From Adiantum capillus-veneris (taxonomy: Eukaryota; Streptophyta; Polypodiopsida; Polypodiales; Pteridaceae), in contig CM043942.1 in assembly GCA_014529385.2 (NCBI GenBank), forward strand, positions 30,900,969-30,964,968: a stretch of 64,000 nucleotides of DNA, written 5' to 3'. The notes under the pieces are model-generated. The model was given only the letters and a program-made list of their open reading frames with translations. It was not told the origin of the DNA and did not search any database. Of the stretch, positions 45,186 to 58,761 are shown in pieces. Position 1 is the first letter of the stretch. Every line of letters starts with the position of its first letter. The position numbers and the translations under genes are program-made.

Positions 45186-47255
45186 GGTACTTGTCTTAAT
45201 ATTTATGGTTTAAATAAAATTAAACCACCCCCTATTTCTATCATCTTGGCTATAAGAAAATGGCTTTCCTAAGATACACTATGTTGGTATCCACCGTGGG
45301 AAGAAAGCCCTATAGGGTTAACGATGATTTTAAGTCCTTAGCTGGATGCTATTAACGTAGTAAAAATTTTTGTCGCAGTCTTTAACTGAGCATCACCTAC
45401 CCTGCCTTGGGCACAATGGTTGCTCTGCTCTGATGGACCGCATCATTGGTGGCTACAATTTTTGGCTTCCCGAGAAGCTGTAGCACCTGGCATACTCAAT
45501 GAGTGGGGTGATACTGATTCTGCACGCAACTCATAATAAGTGATTGTGATCTAACTTCTCCTATTTAAAGAGGTTAGGGCACATTCTGCCCCTCTGTTAG
45601 CCTTGTGTCTGTTTTTTACTTACATAAAAAGTTAGGACTGTGTGTTTTTTCACTCGCTGTTGTACCAATCATGGAGCTTGCTACTCAACCAATACAGGTT
45701 GGCTATTGTTCCACTGAGCTTAAAATTATGGTTTTTCTCTTTTTAACTTGTCACAGGTTATTGAAAACAATGTGGCTTATTGGCTAGCATACCCTATCAC
45801 TTAGCCTGGTAAGGACCGCTATGTGGTTGGATTTGCGTGACAGTAAGAGGCACTAATGGGGAACCTTGATCCCCTATGCTTAGCTTGGTAAGGCCCACGA
45901 TGTGGGTTGGCTATGCTTGACATTATGTGGTAATGGTTGAATGATTAAACTCTCTTGGGCAAAGCTATGAACCTGCAATTGGTTTTTGGTTTCTCTACGT
46001 AAACTATTCATTTGTTTGATTCAAGTTATAAGGGGATGTTATATCAACTGCTACCGCTTGGCTTGACATTACAATACCTTGTTCATTATATGCATGGTCA
46101 CATAATGTACTGCTGATGCATACTGTTCAAAAAATCTCTTGATGGGGGATATACCCCAGGTGTGTACTGGTTTTTGGGTTATTACTGGTACTAGTTGTTT
46201 TCTCTAAACTTGACACAGGTCGTGCAAAATATTGGCTACATTGAAATTGGGGGTTTAGCCTGGCCGTGTAGTACTGATGTTGGATTTTGGGTACTAGTTT
46301 TTTAGAATTTGTTTGGGGGTATGCCCCACTTGCATACTGATTGTGGACTTGTTTGTTACTGGTTATTTCAATGAGGTGATACAATACATTTATTTTGCAT
46401 TCATATGGTCAGGTATAGTTTGAAAAAATCCCATAAAGGCATCTATTCCTTTTCTGGTGTAACCTTCGGTCTGGCAGGGTACCACGGATACTTTAAGGAC
46501 TCTCTCCCACTTGATGTGGTTAGAGATGTGTAATTAAATGACATACAAACTTGGTAAGGTTGGATTCCATGAACCCTAAATGGGTGTAAACTATATCTGT
46601 CCTAAATAAACAAAAACAAGTTTGATATTCTTAAACTATTAATGGAATTTTTTCTTAGGCTTCTTTACTTGAAAAAAAGCATGAGGAATTGGAGCTTCAC
46701 TGATCTAGCAAAAAGAAAACTCAAAATACTGATAAAGATGTTGATGGTGGGATGAGACACTTGGTTTAGAAGTGGTTTTGGCCTTCTAATTAGAATAGTA
46801 TTTATGAAAAAATATAAAATCTTTGGGATAATAAAACTTTTATTAAATATATATGGAAACATAAATACTTTGGACTAAGCTTGTAAGTTTTAAAAAAGTT
46901 GTAAGATGGACATGGATAACAACTGGTATAGTCCATTAATACCCGTAAAACACATCCAAGGCTTACGTATCTATTGTCTTGTTTGGATGGATGCAGGTAA
47001 GGACTCTATCTTATTTTGGAAGTTTTTTTGTCTTAAAGCAATAGTCTATACATGATTACACTTACACCTACTACTGGAACTTCTGATATCTGTATACTAG
47101 AATGAGGCTTCACTCTTATAAGCATTGTACAAAGATAATTCTAAGACTGGGTTGTTTTTGTACTTATCATTTCTCTTTCTTTGGAGCCAGTTGTCTTTTG
47201 AATGTAAAAGTTCAATTATGTCTTATTATTTATGTTAAAATAGCTACACACACAT
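45186..47255 (+). other. Unit B2: relative of B1
   Basis: TATTTAAA (45562-45569) and the start motif GGTTAGGGCA..TGCCCCT (45572-45593) are followed by an ATG at about 45671 encoding MELATQPIQ then GTTGGC, as in B1. ACATGGATAACAACTGG lies at 46910-46926, the acceptor GATGCAG ends at 46996, and the 3' block (CATTGTACAAAGATAATTCT) precedes a very short CA run near 47244-47253. Internal repeats occur, for example CTTAGC.TGGTAAGG in two copies (about 45800 and 45880). No minus-strand frame is evident. Confidence 0.55.
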
Positions 47256-49510
47256 CCTAAACATAAGGTTTTTCCATTCTTTTGGATAAACCGGGATGCT
47301 AGCTTTAGAAACTAGTTTTGAATCTTAGTTCTAAGTTGGACCCACAGTTTGTAATTCCTTCACTAGTTAGTAGGTGGTAGGTGGTTCCTCATAGACTAAT
47401 TTTTTGGTTTCCTGCTCAAGGCTATTATAGTCTTTGACTTTGCTGGTTTAAGGATTAGAGGCCCAATCTACAAGACTAATCATATTTATGTTTATATATT
47501 TCCTATTAGGTTCACAAACACTTTAGGATGATAGCCCGCATAAAAGTAAAATGCAACCCAGAAAATCATACAAGGATTCTAGGGCAAATTAAGTTTTACC
47601 TAAAAGACCATACTCCAAAAAATTCCTTAGCTGTTAGAACTTGACCTTTCCTGGCTAGAAAGGCAAAGTGTTGGATTACCTACTACCATAAGTAATCATA
47701 GCCTTACTAATTATTTTGTATATTGTAGAGCCTTGCTCTCTCACAAGGCTTGGAATTATCCTCTAAACCCCTATGTGTGGCAACATCTCTTGTCCTCAGA
47801 TGTATTGGCAGCCTGGATACTTCTCAACTAATTTATGATTCGGCACTTACCACAGACAAAAAGATGTCTATCTTGTACATGTTATCTTTTAATCATTGGG
47901 TCAAGATTTTGGCTAACTTGGACAAAGGATTCCAAAGATAATGTGAATTTGATTTCCCAATACATAGCCAAGCTACCTATACTTTCTATGAGCTTGCCCT
48001 ATTTTTATCTTTTGGGGCTGATCTGTCTAACTTTTTGAAAAAAAGATGTGGCCTCAATCCTTCTTTTATCTGTACCCCAGCTACTCTAACTATCCCGCAG
48101 ACAGGTTGTATCTTTTGGAGAGATAGTGTGGATGTTGAAGTCGTAAAGAATTTGAGAGTAATCTTTGCTCCGTCAATGACTCTAACCTCTTAGAAATGGT
48201 ACCAAAAATCTCCAAGGTCTTCCCTTTCCTACCTGTTAGGAAGATTGAAATTGAATCTTTTGGGGTGGACCATTATCTCTGGGTCCTACCTAGCAAAGCC
48301 TTTCTAGCACCAATTCTTAGTGAAACCTGGGTTTATTTAGCTAATCTCTCTGCCTCTACCGTTGGAGAGTGTAATGGAATTTGCTTATTCAATTTGAGAA
48401 TAGCGGAATTTAATGAGAGTACTTTCAAGAAATGATTTTGTGAGCATAGCGGTAGACATAATTGAAGATAGCAACATAATCATAGCAATTAGTTAACTTG
48501 GCATAGACAATACTTTTTCAAGAGAGAGAGTTTAGAGAACATGACAACAATTGAGGACCGGATTTATGTGGAGCCGGTCCCCCCTCCAATAGGCATTTGT
48601 ATTATGATTTCTCCCATAAAGAGAGACTTGTTACAATACAGTCTTTGTGTTCCTTGTGACCTAGGTGATGCCATGAAGATGGAAGGCTTCATGCACCACA
48701 AACATAACATAAACTTGAAGAAAGCTTTAACTATCCCAAGCCTCAGTCCCAAGACCTCAAACACCTTCGAAGGTGGAGAGAGCTAGCAGGGAATGAGGTT
48801 AGGGAAGAGGAAGAAGAAACATTTCGTAGGAGAAAGAATTAGTTCCTCACTTATCATACTCTTGTTGCTAGCATACATAATAGCATAGTAATGAAGAAGA
48901 AGGAGATGGCAAGCTTAAGCATTGAAGCATGGCTCTTGGTTGGATTTGCACTCCATAGCCAAAAGTGTTGGTGTAGGCTCTCAACCTCTACTTGCTTGGA
49001 GAGGGAGCTCTTGCACTTTGCATAGCACACAATGAGAGTGATTGTGAGTGTGTGTGGGTGAGTATACCCCCTAGGCACCCCCCTAGCTTGCTTGGGTCGA
49101 CCCCCCCTTGTAGCTCATGCCTGAAGCTCATTGGACCCTTCCAGGCCTAGCCAATCACAAGCAAGAGCCATTACAAGCAACATGGGTAGCCTTGGGACAA
49201 GTGTCCCCCTTTCCCCTTTGAGAGAGAGGACTTGATAAATGAAAAATCAATTAGATAATTCAAGTAATTTATCATTGGACCCCTTTGAAGCTTAGCCAAT
49301 AGGCTTCAAGCAACACATGAAGGTAACATGGGTAGGGGCCTGACATGTGTCCTTGCTGCCTCTTCAAGTTGGGGCTTCCCTTGTGTGTGTGAGTGGGTGT
49401 TCTCTCTCTAGCTCCTAGGAAAAGGGCTCTCCCCCCCTCTTGTAGGAATGATTTTGACTTTAGGTGATCAAGCACCTTACTCATCAAGCATGACAAAGCA
49501 CTTGAACTAG
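47256..49510. other. Unassigned region
   Basis: Between about 47750 and 48435 several adjacent frames read protein-like sequence (for example KIEIESFGVDHYLWVLPSK and ETWVYLANLSASTVGECNGI at 48240-48380), broken by stops and shifts, so an old coding sequence of unknown family is likely. A frame at 48541-48786 has no recognisable motif. From 48800 to 49510 I see nothing beyond short CAAGC-rich words. Confidence 0.3.
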
Positions 49511-49514
49511 GGGG

Positions 49515-49710
49515 TGTTCCCACAAGCATCTCAGGCAAGCTTCTCAAGGCACCTCAAGTACTTTAATCATGCAGCAAGTCAAGCACCTCAAGCATGGAGC
49601 CAGTCAAGCACCTCAAGCATCTTAATCAAGCACCTCAAGCATGAAAAACACCTCAAGCATGACAAGCACCTCAAGCATGACAAGCACCTCGAGCTTGGGC
49701 CGGGTTCCCA
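49515..49710. repeat. Minisatellite of ~18-bp CACCTCAAGCATGACAAG units
   Basis: Irregular tandem copies of AAGCACCTCAAGCATG with short spacers. The frame through it gives a repetitive HLKHDKHLKHD peptide, which I regard as a by-product. Confidence 0.75.
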
Positions 49711-50138
49711 CCTCAAGCTCAGCCCTAGCTTACTTAAGGTCAAAGGACTTTTACACACATTTATTGGAGGTCTTCAATGAAGCTAACCCTAAGGTCTTAT
49801 GCTCCATTGGTTAGCCTTGCTCTTTGATAGACCATCTCCCTTTTGGGCCCCTTTACCATTGGCCCCGTGTTGAGATAGATCTATAAGCACATACCTATAT
49901 CTTAACACTTGTTCCCGTTTATTCTCCCACATTAAGTGATCAATTTAATATGAGAAAATCATTTGGGTTAGTTAGATATTAGATTTTATGACAGAGAGTG
50001 CAGACTCAAAATTTTGAAAGGTAGATAGTTTCTTGACAAAGGGGGACTCATAACATCCCGTTCAACCTCAACCTCATCGACCATTCCAAATTCCCCTCCA
50101 ATATAGGCCTCTATATTCGTACAAAGGGAACATGGAGT

Positions 50139-50651
50139 TTGCCAAAAGTATCCCAGATTTCTATACAAAATCCATATGGAATGTTTTGCAACCCTATGTT
50201 AAATGTGCCTGCAAGTTTCTTGACCCTAAAGCCTTGGTTTATTCTCAACCATCTGGATCTACTCTTCCCCAAAAGATCGGTGGACTTTCATCTCTCCCTT
50301 ATTTGTTCTTGGTTGCGCGGCCAAGCTAAACAGATAGTAATTGCTCAAATTGCTTTTAACATCTTTCGTGGGCTAATGCTGGATATCTTGAAGGAGCTTA
50401 AGTTTGATGAACCTGGGATTTATCTAACCACTTATGCTAATTACAAAGGGGTGAAGACTATCAATAGCTTACTCAAGCCTTGTATTGATGAAGATGACTC
50501 CCCTTCACTTAAAAGACCTAATTCTCTTGCTACTCCCAACTCTTTTACTTCTTTTCTAACACCTAGCTCTTCCTATAATCAAGGTAAATCTCGTAGCTAC
50601 ACTAGAGGAAGAGGAAAAAACACCCCAATCAGGCACCTTCTTGATTTATAA
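50139..50651 (+). CDS. Unrecognised ORF, possibly a fragment
   Basis: A 170-codon frame. Its second half looks like real protein: QIVIAQIAFNIFRGLMLDIL, KELKFDEPGIYLTTYANYKG, a Ser/Pro/Asn-rich linker, then a basic KSRSYTRGRGKN tail that resembles an RNA-binding end. The first half is less convincing. Downstream in another frame (50655-50870) PCGRQFLNKKTPGKDYIYVH also looks coding. I do not recognise a family; a decayed transposon or viral-type remnant is possible. Confidence 0.3.
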   Translation: MPKVSQISIQNPYGMFCNPMLNVPASFLTLKPWFILNHLDLLFPKRSVDFHLSLICSWLRGQAKQIVIAQIAFNIFRGLMLDILKELKFDEPGIYLTTYANYKGVKTINSLLKPCIDEDDSPSLKRPNSLATPNSFTSFLTPSSSYNQGKSRSYTRGRGKNTPIRHLLDL

Positions 50652-51027
50652 TGATTGATGAACATGCAGGTTGCTATGAGCCCATGTGGAAGGCAGTTTC
50701 TCAACAAAAAAACTCCAGGCAAAGATTATATCTACGTTCACTGTCTCTCCCAGAATGAGCTTCTCGATGGATACACCCTAAAGCACTTTCTTATGAGTGT
50801 TTTGACTTATTTTTTGGTAACCACAAATTACTTGACAAAATACTTATTGGCTGGAAGAAGAACCTATTAAAAATTTGGTCTACAATAATAATTTTCTACG
50901 ACACAACTCCATTCCTAATTGTGTATGTAACCAATTTGTCACATTTTGCAAAGACTTTGATACCATATAGACTTTTGCAAAGACTTTCACATTTTTCAAT
51001 CTTCTTCTTCATCTTGTTGTTCTTCTT
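50652..51027. other. Short region after the unknown ORF
   Basis: It contains the coding-like stretch noted with the previous entry, then non-coding DNA with a direct repeat of ACTTTTGCAAAGACTTT-like words (about 50941-50992). Confidence 0.3.
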
Positions 51028-53663
<2,636 letters not shown>

Positions 53664-54003
53664 TGTGAGGGCCATACCCAGACTCGACCCTACTCACCTC
53701 CCTCAGTCCTCCAGACCGTTCCAGGGAATGACGCAGATCTATTTGCAGGTATCTCTCCCACTTGGGACCGACACTCAGACAGGACTCCGACTTATCTCGA
53801 ATGCCAACCCAAGGGGGTACATCCCTTCATTAAATGATTCTATCTGCTTCTCATAATCAATCTGTCCTTGACAACTTTTTGCACCCAAAATCGTGGTCGT
53901 TAGTCACGATTCTCTTGATCTTTAACTTGAGGATGTGCTCTTGCTTTCTTGTTCTCCTTTGGTTCATGGTGATAACCCTTTTTCCTGACAAGCAAGCACG
54001 AAA

Positions 54004-54729
54004 GTTATCACTTTCCCCTAAGAAGAGGGATCTTGCAATCCTACCTGGTCTCGCTCGTCCCCGATGTAAGGTCTTTGACCCCGATCAAAAGAGCACCATT
54101 GTACCATGAAATGAATATAATGAAAAAAGTTACTATTTTTAGCAATTTTCCAAATTCTGTCAGTGCCATGATGTTTAGAATGTTTTAAAGCTCCGAAATG
54201 TGAATTAAAATAATTTTTGTAAAAAAATTCCAAAAATAGTAAGTTTTTGGTCACCCGACCCGTCCAGTTTTGATCGTCTCGAAAAACTGCACCCGTACCC
54301 CGAATTTCAAAAAAATGCATTTTCAGACCCCGGGGACTGCTAAATATGGAAGGTACTCGGGCCAGTACGCCTTAGTTAGAGCTTGCTATAGAAATTTTCG
54401 GCATCAAAATCCGACTCGTATGACCCGTTTTAGCCTAGAACCAAATTTCCTAAAAATTGTCCGGGGAGGCACCGGGGGCCTGGGACTGTGTGGGAACAGG
54501 TTCCAGGCCACTCCACACCAGCTTTAGCAGCTAGGGGGTGCCCTCTTACCTTGTGGGAGTCCTGGAGAAGCTGCCAAGCCAGTAACTTAGTCTCAGAACC
54601 AGTTAACCAAGCCAACCTGACACTTGGTGGGTAGGGGAATTGGACTTGCCAATGCAGAGACTGAGTGCTCCTGCAGTTGCATTTAGCAAGGCTGGTCGAT
54701 TTCCAGCCTGTAGGAGCCTATTTAAAGGC

Positions 54730-54785
<56 letters not shown>

Positions 54786-54800
54786 GCTCACACACACAAT

Positions 54801-54847
<47 letters not shown>

Positions 54848-55716
54848 CACACACTCTGGGAAGGTGCTGCCGGAACACACACCTTTTGAAGGAGAAGCAA
54901 AGAGGGAGGTGCTGTCGAATTGTCGCCTCAAGAAGCTCGATTAGATCAGAGAATCGAGAGGATTATCAGCCCTTAATCATGGTAACCACAGTTATCACTT
55001 TCCCCTAAGAAGAGGGATCTTGCAATCCTACCTGGTCTCGCTCGTCCCCGATGTAAGGTCTCGGACCCCGATCAAAAGAGCACCATTGTACCATGAAATG
55101 AATATAATGGAAAAAGTTACTATTTTTAGCAATTTTCCAAATTCTGTCAGTGCCATGATGTTTAGAATGTTTTAAAGCTCCGAAATGTGAATTAAAATAA
55201 TTTTTGTAAAAAAATTCCAAAAATAGTAAGTTTTTGGTCACCCGACCCGTCCAGTTTTGATCGTCTTGAAAAACTGCACCCGTACCCTGAATTTCAAAAA
55301 ACTACATTTTTGGACCCTGGGGGTTGCTAAATATGGCAGGTACTCGAGCGAGTACACCTTAGTCAGAGCTTGCTATAGCAATTTTCGGCATCAAAATCCG
55401 ACTCGTATGACCCGTTTTAGCCTAGAACCAAATTTCCTAAAAATTGTCCGGGGAGGCATCGGGGGCCTGGGACTGTGTGGGAACAGGTTCCAGGCCACTC
55501 CAGACCAGCTTTAGCAGCTAGGGGGCGCCCTCTTGCCTTGTGGGAGTCCTGGAGAAGCTGCCAAGCTAGTAACTTAGTCTAAGAACTAGTTAACCAAGCC
55601 AACCTGACACTTGGTGGGTAGGGGAATTGGACTTGCCAATGCAGAGACTGAGTGCTCCTGCAGTTGCATTTAGCAAGGCTGGTCGATTTTCAGCCTGTAG
55701 GAGCCTATTTAAAGGC

Positions 55717-55786
<70 letters not shown>

Positions 55787-55822
55787 GCTCACACACACAC
55801 AATGCACACACACACACACACA

Positions 55823-55880
<58 letters not shown>

Positions 55881-56023
55881 CACACACTCTGGGAAGGTGC
55901 TGCCGGAACACACACCTTTCGAAGGAGAAGCAAGGAGGGAGGTGCTGTCGAATTCTCGCCTCAAGAAGCTCGATTAGATCAGAGAATCGAGAGGATTATC
56001 AGCCCTTAATCATGGTAACCACG
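54004..56023 (+). repeat. ~1-kb tandem duplication within the LTR
   Basis: Unit 1 is 54004-54990 and unit 2 is 54991-56023. They are nearly identical apart from a few substitutions and longer CA tracts in unit 2. Each carries the TATTTAAAGG promoter-like site, a large (CA)n block (54731-54843 and 55720-55876), and ends CATGGTAACCAC. Confidence 0.92.
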
Positions 56024-56701
56024 GTTTAATTAATGCTTTCTGCAAATCCTTTTCATTACCACGTAAATTTCTCATCTATTATGCTTATTCCTAGTCGTAA
56101 TTCTCTATAATTACTCCCTAAATTCTCTTTAACCATATTCTATTAAGTAATCATCACTCCAAAGCTGAATTATCAGCCATTCATCATCCTCGATTAATGA
56201 TTAGTGCATGATTAACAGAATTTTCTCTCTCTAGGTAGCATAGTGATTAATCGATAAGCCGGTAACTGTGTAGATTGATGAAAATCACTTTTTTATTAAC
56301 AATGTAGCTAAATTAGATCCATTCTCTTATGCATTAAGATGTAAATAAGGAATAATTAATCTGTCATTAAGTCTCTACGAGTCGACTTTCCTCACACATA
56401 CGCATAAGATAAATCTGCATCATCTAGTTGCTAGGAAAGAGATTAATCATACTTAATTCATCCATCTGGTAATTCCATTAGTGAAATCCTATTATTCTTA
56501 ATCATGTAAGCCGAGTAATTATCTTTAGATCCGGTTCCCATAGGATTATGTGTCATCCATAATGATTGCTATATGGAAAAATCTAGACCTCTCATATAGG
56601 AGGGATTAATTGATGTTACTAATCTATCTATTGGGTTGTTATGACACTTGCGGACATTAGCTCTTTTCTCCAAGTTAATTATTTAAAGTAGTGAGTTTAA
56701 A
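56024..56701 (+). other. AT-rich LTR segment
   Basis: No ORF. Dense in TTAATTA, ATTAATC and ATGATTA words. It lies between the promoter duplication and the first candidate exon and would be a 5' UTR. Confidence 0.4.
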
Positions 56702-56842
56702 ATGGCCCCGGTTAAGAGGACTCGCCTTGGTGGAGCCCACGATCATGAGGCAGGAATGAGCAAGGTGAACGGAAAGGGAAAAGCTCCCATGGAGGAACAA
56801 ATACCGGCCATCTCATGGTCCATCGACGAAGAAATGGAAGAG
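56702..56842 (+). CDS. Candidate first exon encoded inside the LTR
   Basis: ATG opens 47 codons (MAPVKRTRLGGAHDHEAGMS, then a stretch ending WSIDEEMEE) followed by a good donor, GAG|GTAGGT. The peptide is hydrophilic with a basic start. The phase matches the candidate exon at 58039, on the far side of the primer site, so a spliced transcript could join LTR and leader coding sequence. Function unknown. Confidence 0.4.
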
Positions 56843-57135
56843 GTAGGTCATAATTTCATTCAAGCTGTTTCATTTAACATTGCACACGTCTAGTTAGGAA
56901 TGAAAATATCCCCAAACATGTTGGAGAAATCCGACGGAAACCTCGGCATTGAATTCATTGTACATTAAGTTCTAAAGTAGGAAGGAAATGATTGATGGGT
57001 ATGCTGGTTGCAATAGGAAAGAATGTCTGCTAGGGAAAATTTAGCTCGACATGTTCATTTTATTTCCAATGTTGAATCATTCCTGACTCCCCTACTGATC
57101 ACATGGGGCAGAGTTCCTCGTTAAAGGGCTCTTGA

Positions 57136-57256
57136 ATCCACGACTTTCTTTTTATGCAGTGGATACCCACGACTTGCTTTCTATGCGGTGGGAACCCACG
57201 TCTTGCTTTCTATGCAGTGGGAGTGTCCATGACGTGCTTTCTATGCGGTGGACATA
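57136..57256 (+). repeat. ~32-bp tandem repeat with inverted ends
   Basis: Four copies of CCACGACTTGCTTTCTATGC followed by GGTGG. Each copy can fold on CCCAC and GTGGG. Located in the 3' part of the inferred LTR. Confidence 0.8.
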
Positions 57257-57926
57257 CCTAGTTGTATGGGCAGCTAGGCGACAACGAGAGGAGTGAACTC
57301 TCGCTGGAGGGGGGAGGTTGTACCTCGAGAACATTGGAATTTTAATGAATAAGTTTGAGTATAATTTTTACTAGAATACTGTCTTGGTGTTGTTTGCAAT
57401 ACTGGTTGAAGGGCTGTCTTAACGAACAATGTGCTTCGGAATTAAAACAAGGAATGTTTATGTTGAACAACCTTTGTGGCAGTAATTAGGTCACACAAGG
57501 AAGTGTGAGTGTGGGGGTGGAAAGTGGGGGCTTGGCTTAGGTTGCCAATGCCTACGAGATGGGTGGTTCTGATTGGTCGGGAACTCTTTGTCCCCATAGT
57601 GCTTACTCGATATTAGTAATGCTCATTGCCCCTAGAGCGGGGAATTCTCGAGAGTACGTGCCTCTGAAACATGGGGAAAAAGGCACTCGAGGCTTCTCTC
57701 CTCTTGGAAGGTGGGTCTTAGGATCGCTAGATAGCTCAAGTACGCTTCCCCTGCGAGGTGGAGCTAGATCTCCCTGCTAGTAGGCTCGAACTTGACTCAC
57801 TTTGTGATGAGAGATCGTCCGCTAGTCGAACCCAAAACCATTTTGTTTGCTTCCGCAATAGATCTAATGGCCACCAGGTTCACCATCAGATCCGCCGTTG
57901 ATACGGTGGGGTGGGGACCTCACACC
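57257..57926 (+). other. 3' end of the inferred LTR
   Basis: No ORF with protein-like content. Rather GC-rich in its second half. Ends CACACC before the primer site. Confidence 0.4.
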
Positions 57927-57938
57927 TGGTATCAGAGC
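57927..57938 (+). other. Primer binding site of the Ty3-type element
   Basis: TGGTATCAGAGC matches the 3' end of initiator tRNA-Met and is typical of many plant LTR elements. Confidence 0.85.
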
Positions 57939-58038
57939 CTAGGTTAGGCTGGGAAATAAAGTCATACTGTTTGAATATTTAAATAAGAACTGAAAGTATA
58001 TAGGTAGTTGATCCGAATTCCTTGGATTGGTGTTGCAG

Positions 58039-58281
58039 GAAGACCCCGTGCTCGAATATCGGAAGTTCCAAGTGTTTGAGCTTATTTATGAGCAAGCTCG
58101 AAGATCCCCAGTTTACCAGTTCAGGCGAGATGTCATGGAGATACTGTTGAAGGCTGATACGCCACACTCCACTCGCATTGATAAAGGATGGGAACTTGAT
58201 TGGACATTTCCAGGAGGGGTTTACTACATCAACGCTCGGAAGCTAGGATGCCTGGCTACCGATTTGAAGAAGATACGTTGA
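58039..58281 (+). CDS. Candidate leader exon upstream of gag
   Basis: After TTGTTGCAG-type acceptor sequence (GTTGCAG ending 58038) the frame reads EDPVLEYRKFQVFELIYEQA, then RRSPVYQFRRDVMEILLKAD, DWTFPGGVYYINARKLG and stops at TGA (58279-58281). It looks like real protein, with aromatic and charged residues in a plausible pattern, and joins the exon at 56702-56842 in phase. I do not recognise it. It may be an extra product of this element or the start of a spliced Gag. Confidence 0.4.
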   Translation, partial: EDPVLEYRKFQVFELIYEQARRSPVYQFRRDVMEILLKADTPHSTRIDKGWELDWTFPGGVYYINARKLGCLATDLKKIR

Positions 58282-58761
58282 GGAGAAGAGTTGAGGGTCA
58301 TAGAGATATTCTACTTGGTGCCTACACGATTGGACCCAGACTGTTTCAGACAACTCCAATCAAACCATCAACGACTGGCTCTTGGAGAAGGTCACCAACG
58401 TGATCCCAACGAATCGAGTTAAAACATTTGGATTACTGAAAGCGGAACTCCGGCTTGATATCTTAGTTTATTATCCACTCAAGAATGAGTATAGAAACTA
58501 TTACACGAATGAAGTAGTGCATCATGTGAATACCATCTCCTAGGCGTATTTTATACGCAATCCATAAAGCCATGTAATAAGCTGATCATCAGTTATCCTA
58601 AACCTTGAGGGGTTTCGATTGTAATAAATTTTTATCAATAAAGTGCTTTTTGTCTCTGAATCTTGTCTCTTGATAAAGTGGAAATTTGAAATTTTATTAA
58701 AGTCTCGTGTCTATTTTGAAATCCAAGTAATGGTATCAAGAATTTCGTATAACCCATGTAG
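58282..58761 (+). other. Leader between candidate exon and gag
   Basis: Coding-like but frame-broken to about 58410 (GHRDILLGAYTIGPRLFQTT), then AT-rich. Ends CCCATGTAG, an acceptor-like site directly before the gag frame. Confidence 0.35.

Larger units (their letters stand above)
53664..57924 (+). repeat. Inferred giant 5' LTR (4261 bp)
   Basis: It begins TGTGAGGGCC and ends GGACCTCACA, a terminal inverted repeat with one mismatch that has the TG..CA ends of an LTR. The primer site starts at 57927. TATTTAAAGG promoter-like words occur at about 54719 and 55706, one in each copy of an internal tandem duplication. The partner LTR is not in the window, so the left end rests on the inverted repeat alone; the right end is firmer. 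Confidence 0.55.

Noticed and set aside
57927-57938. tRNA gene fragment
   Set aside because: It is only the 12-base primer binding site after an LTR; no A or B box is present around it.
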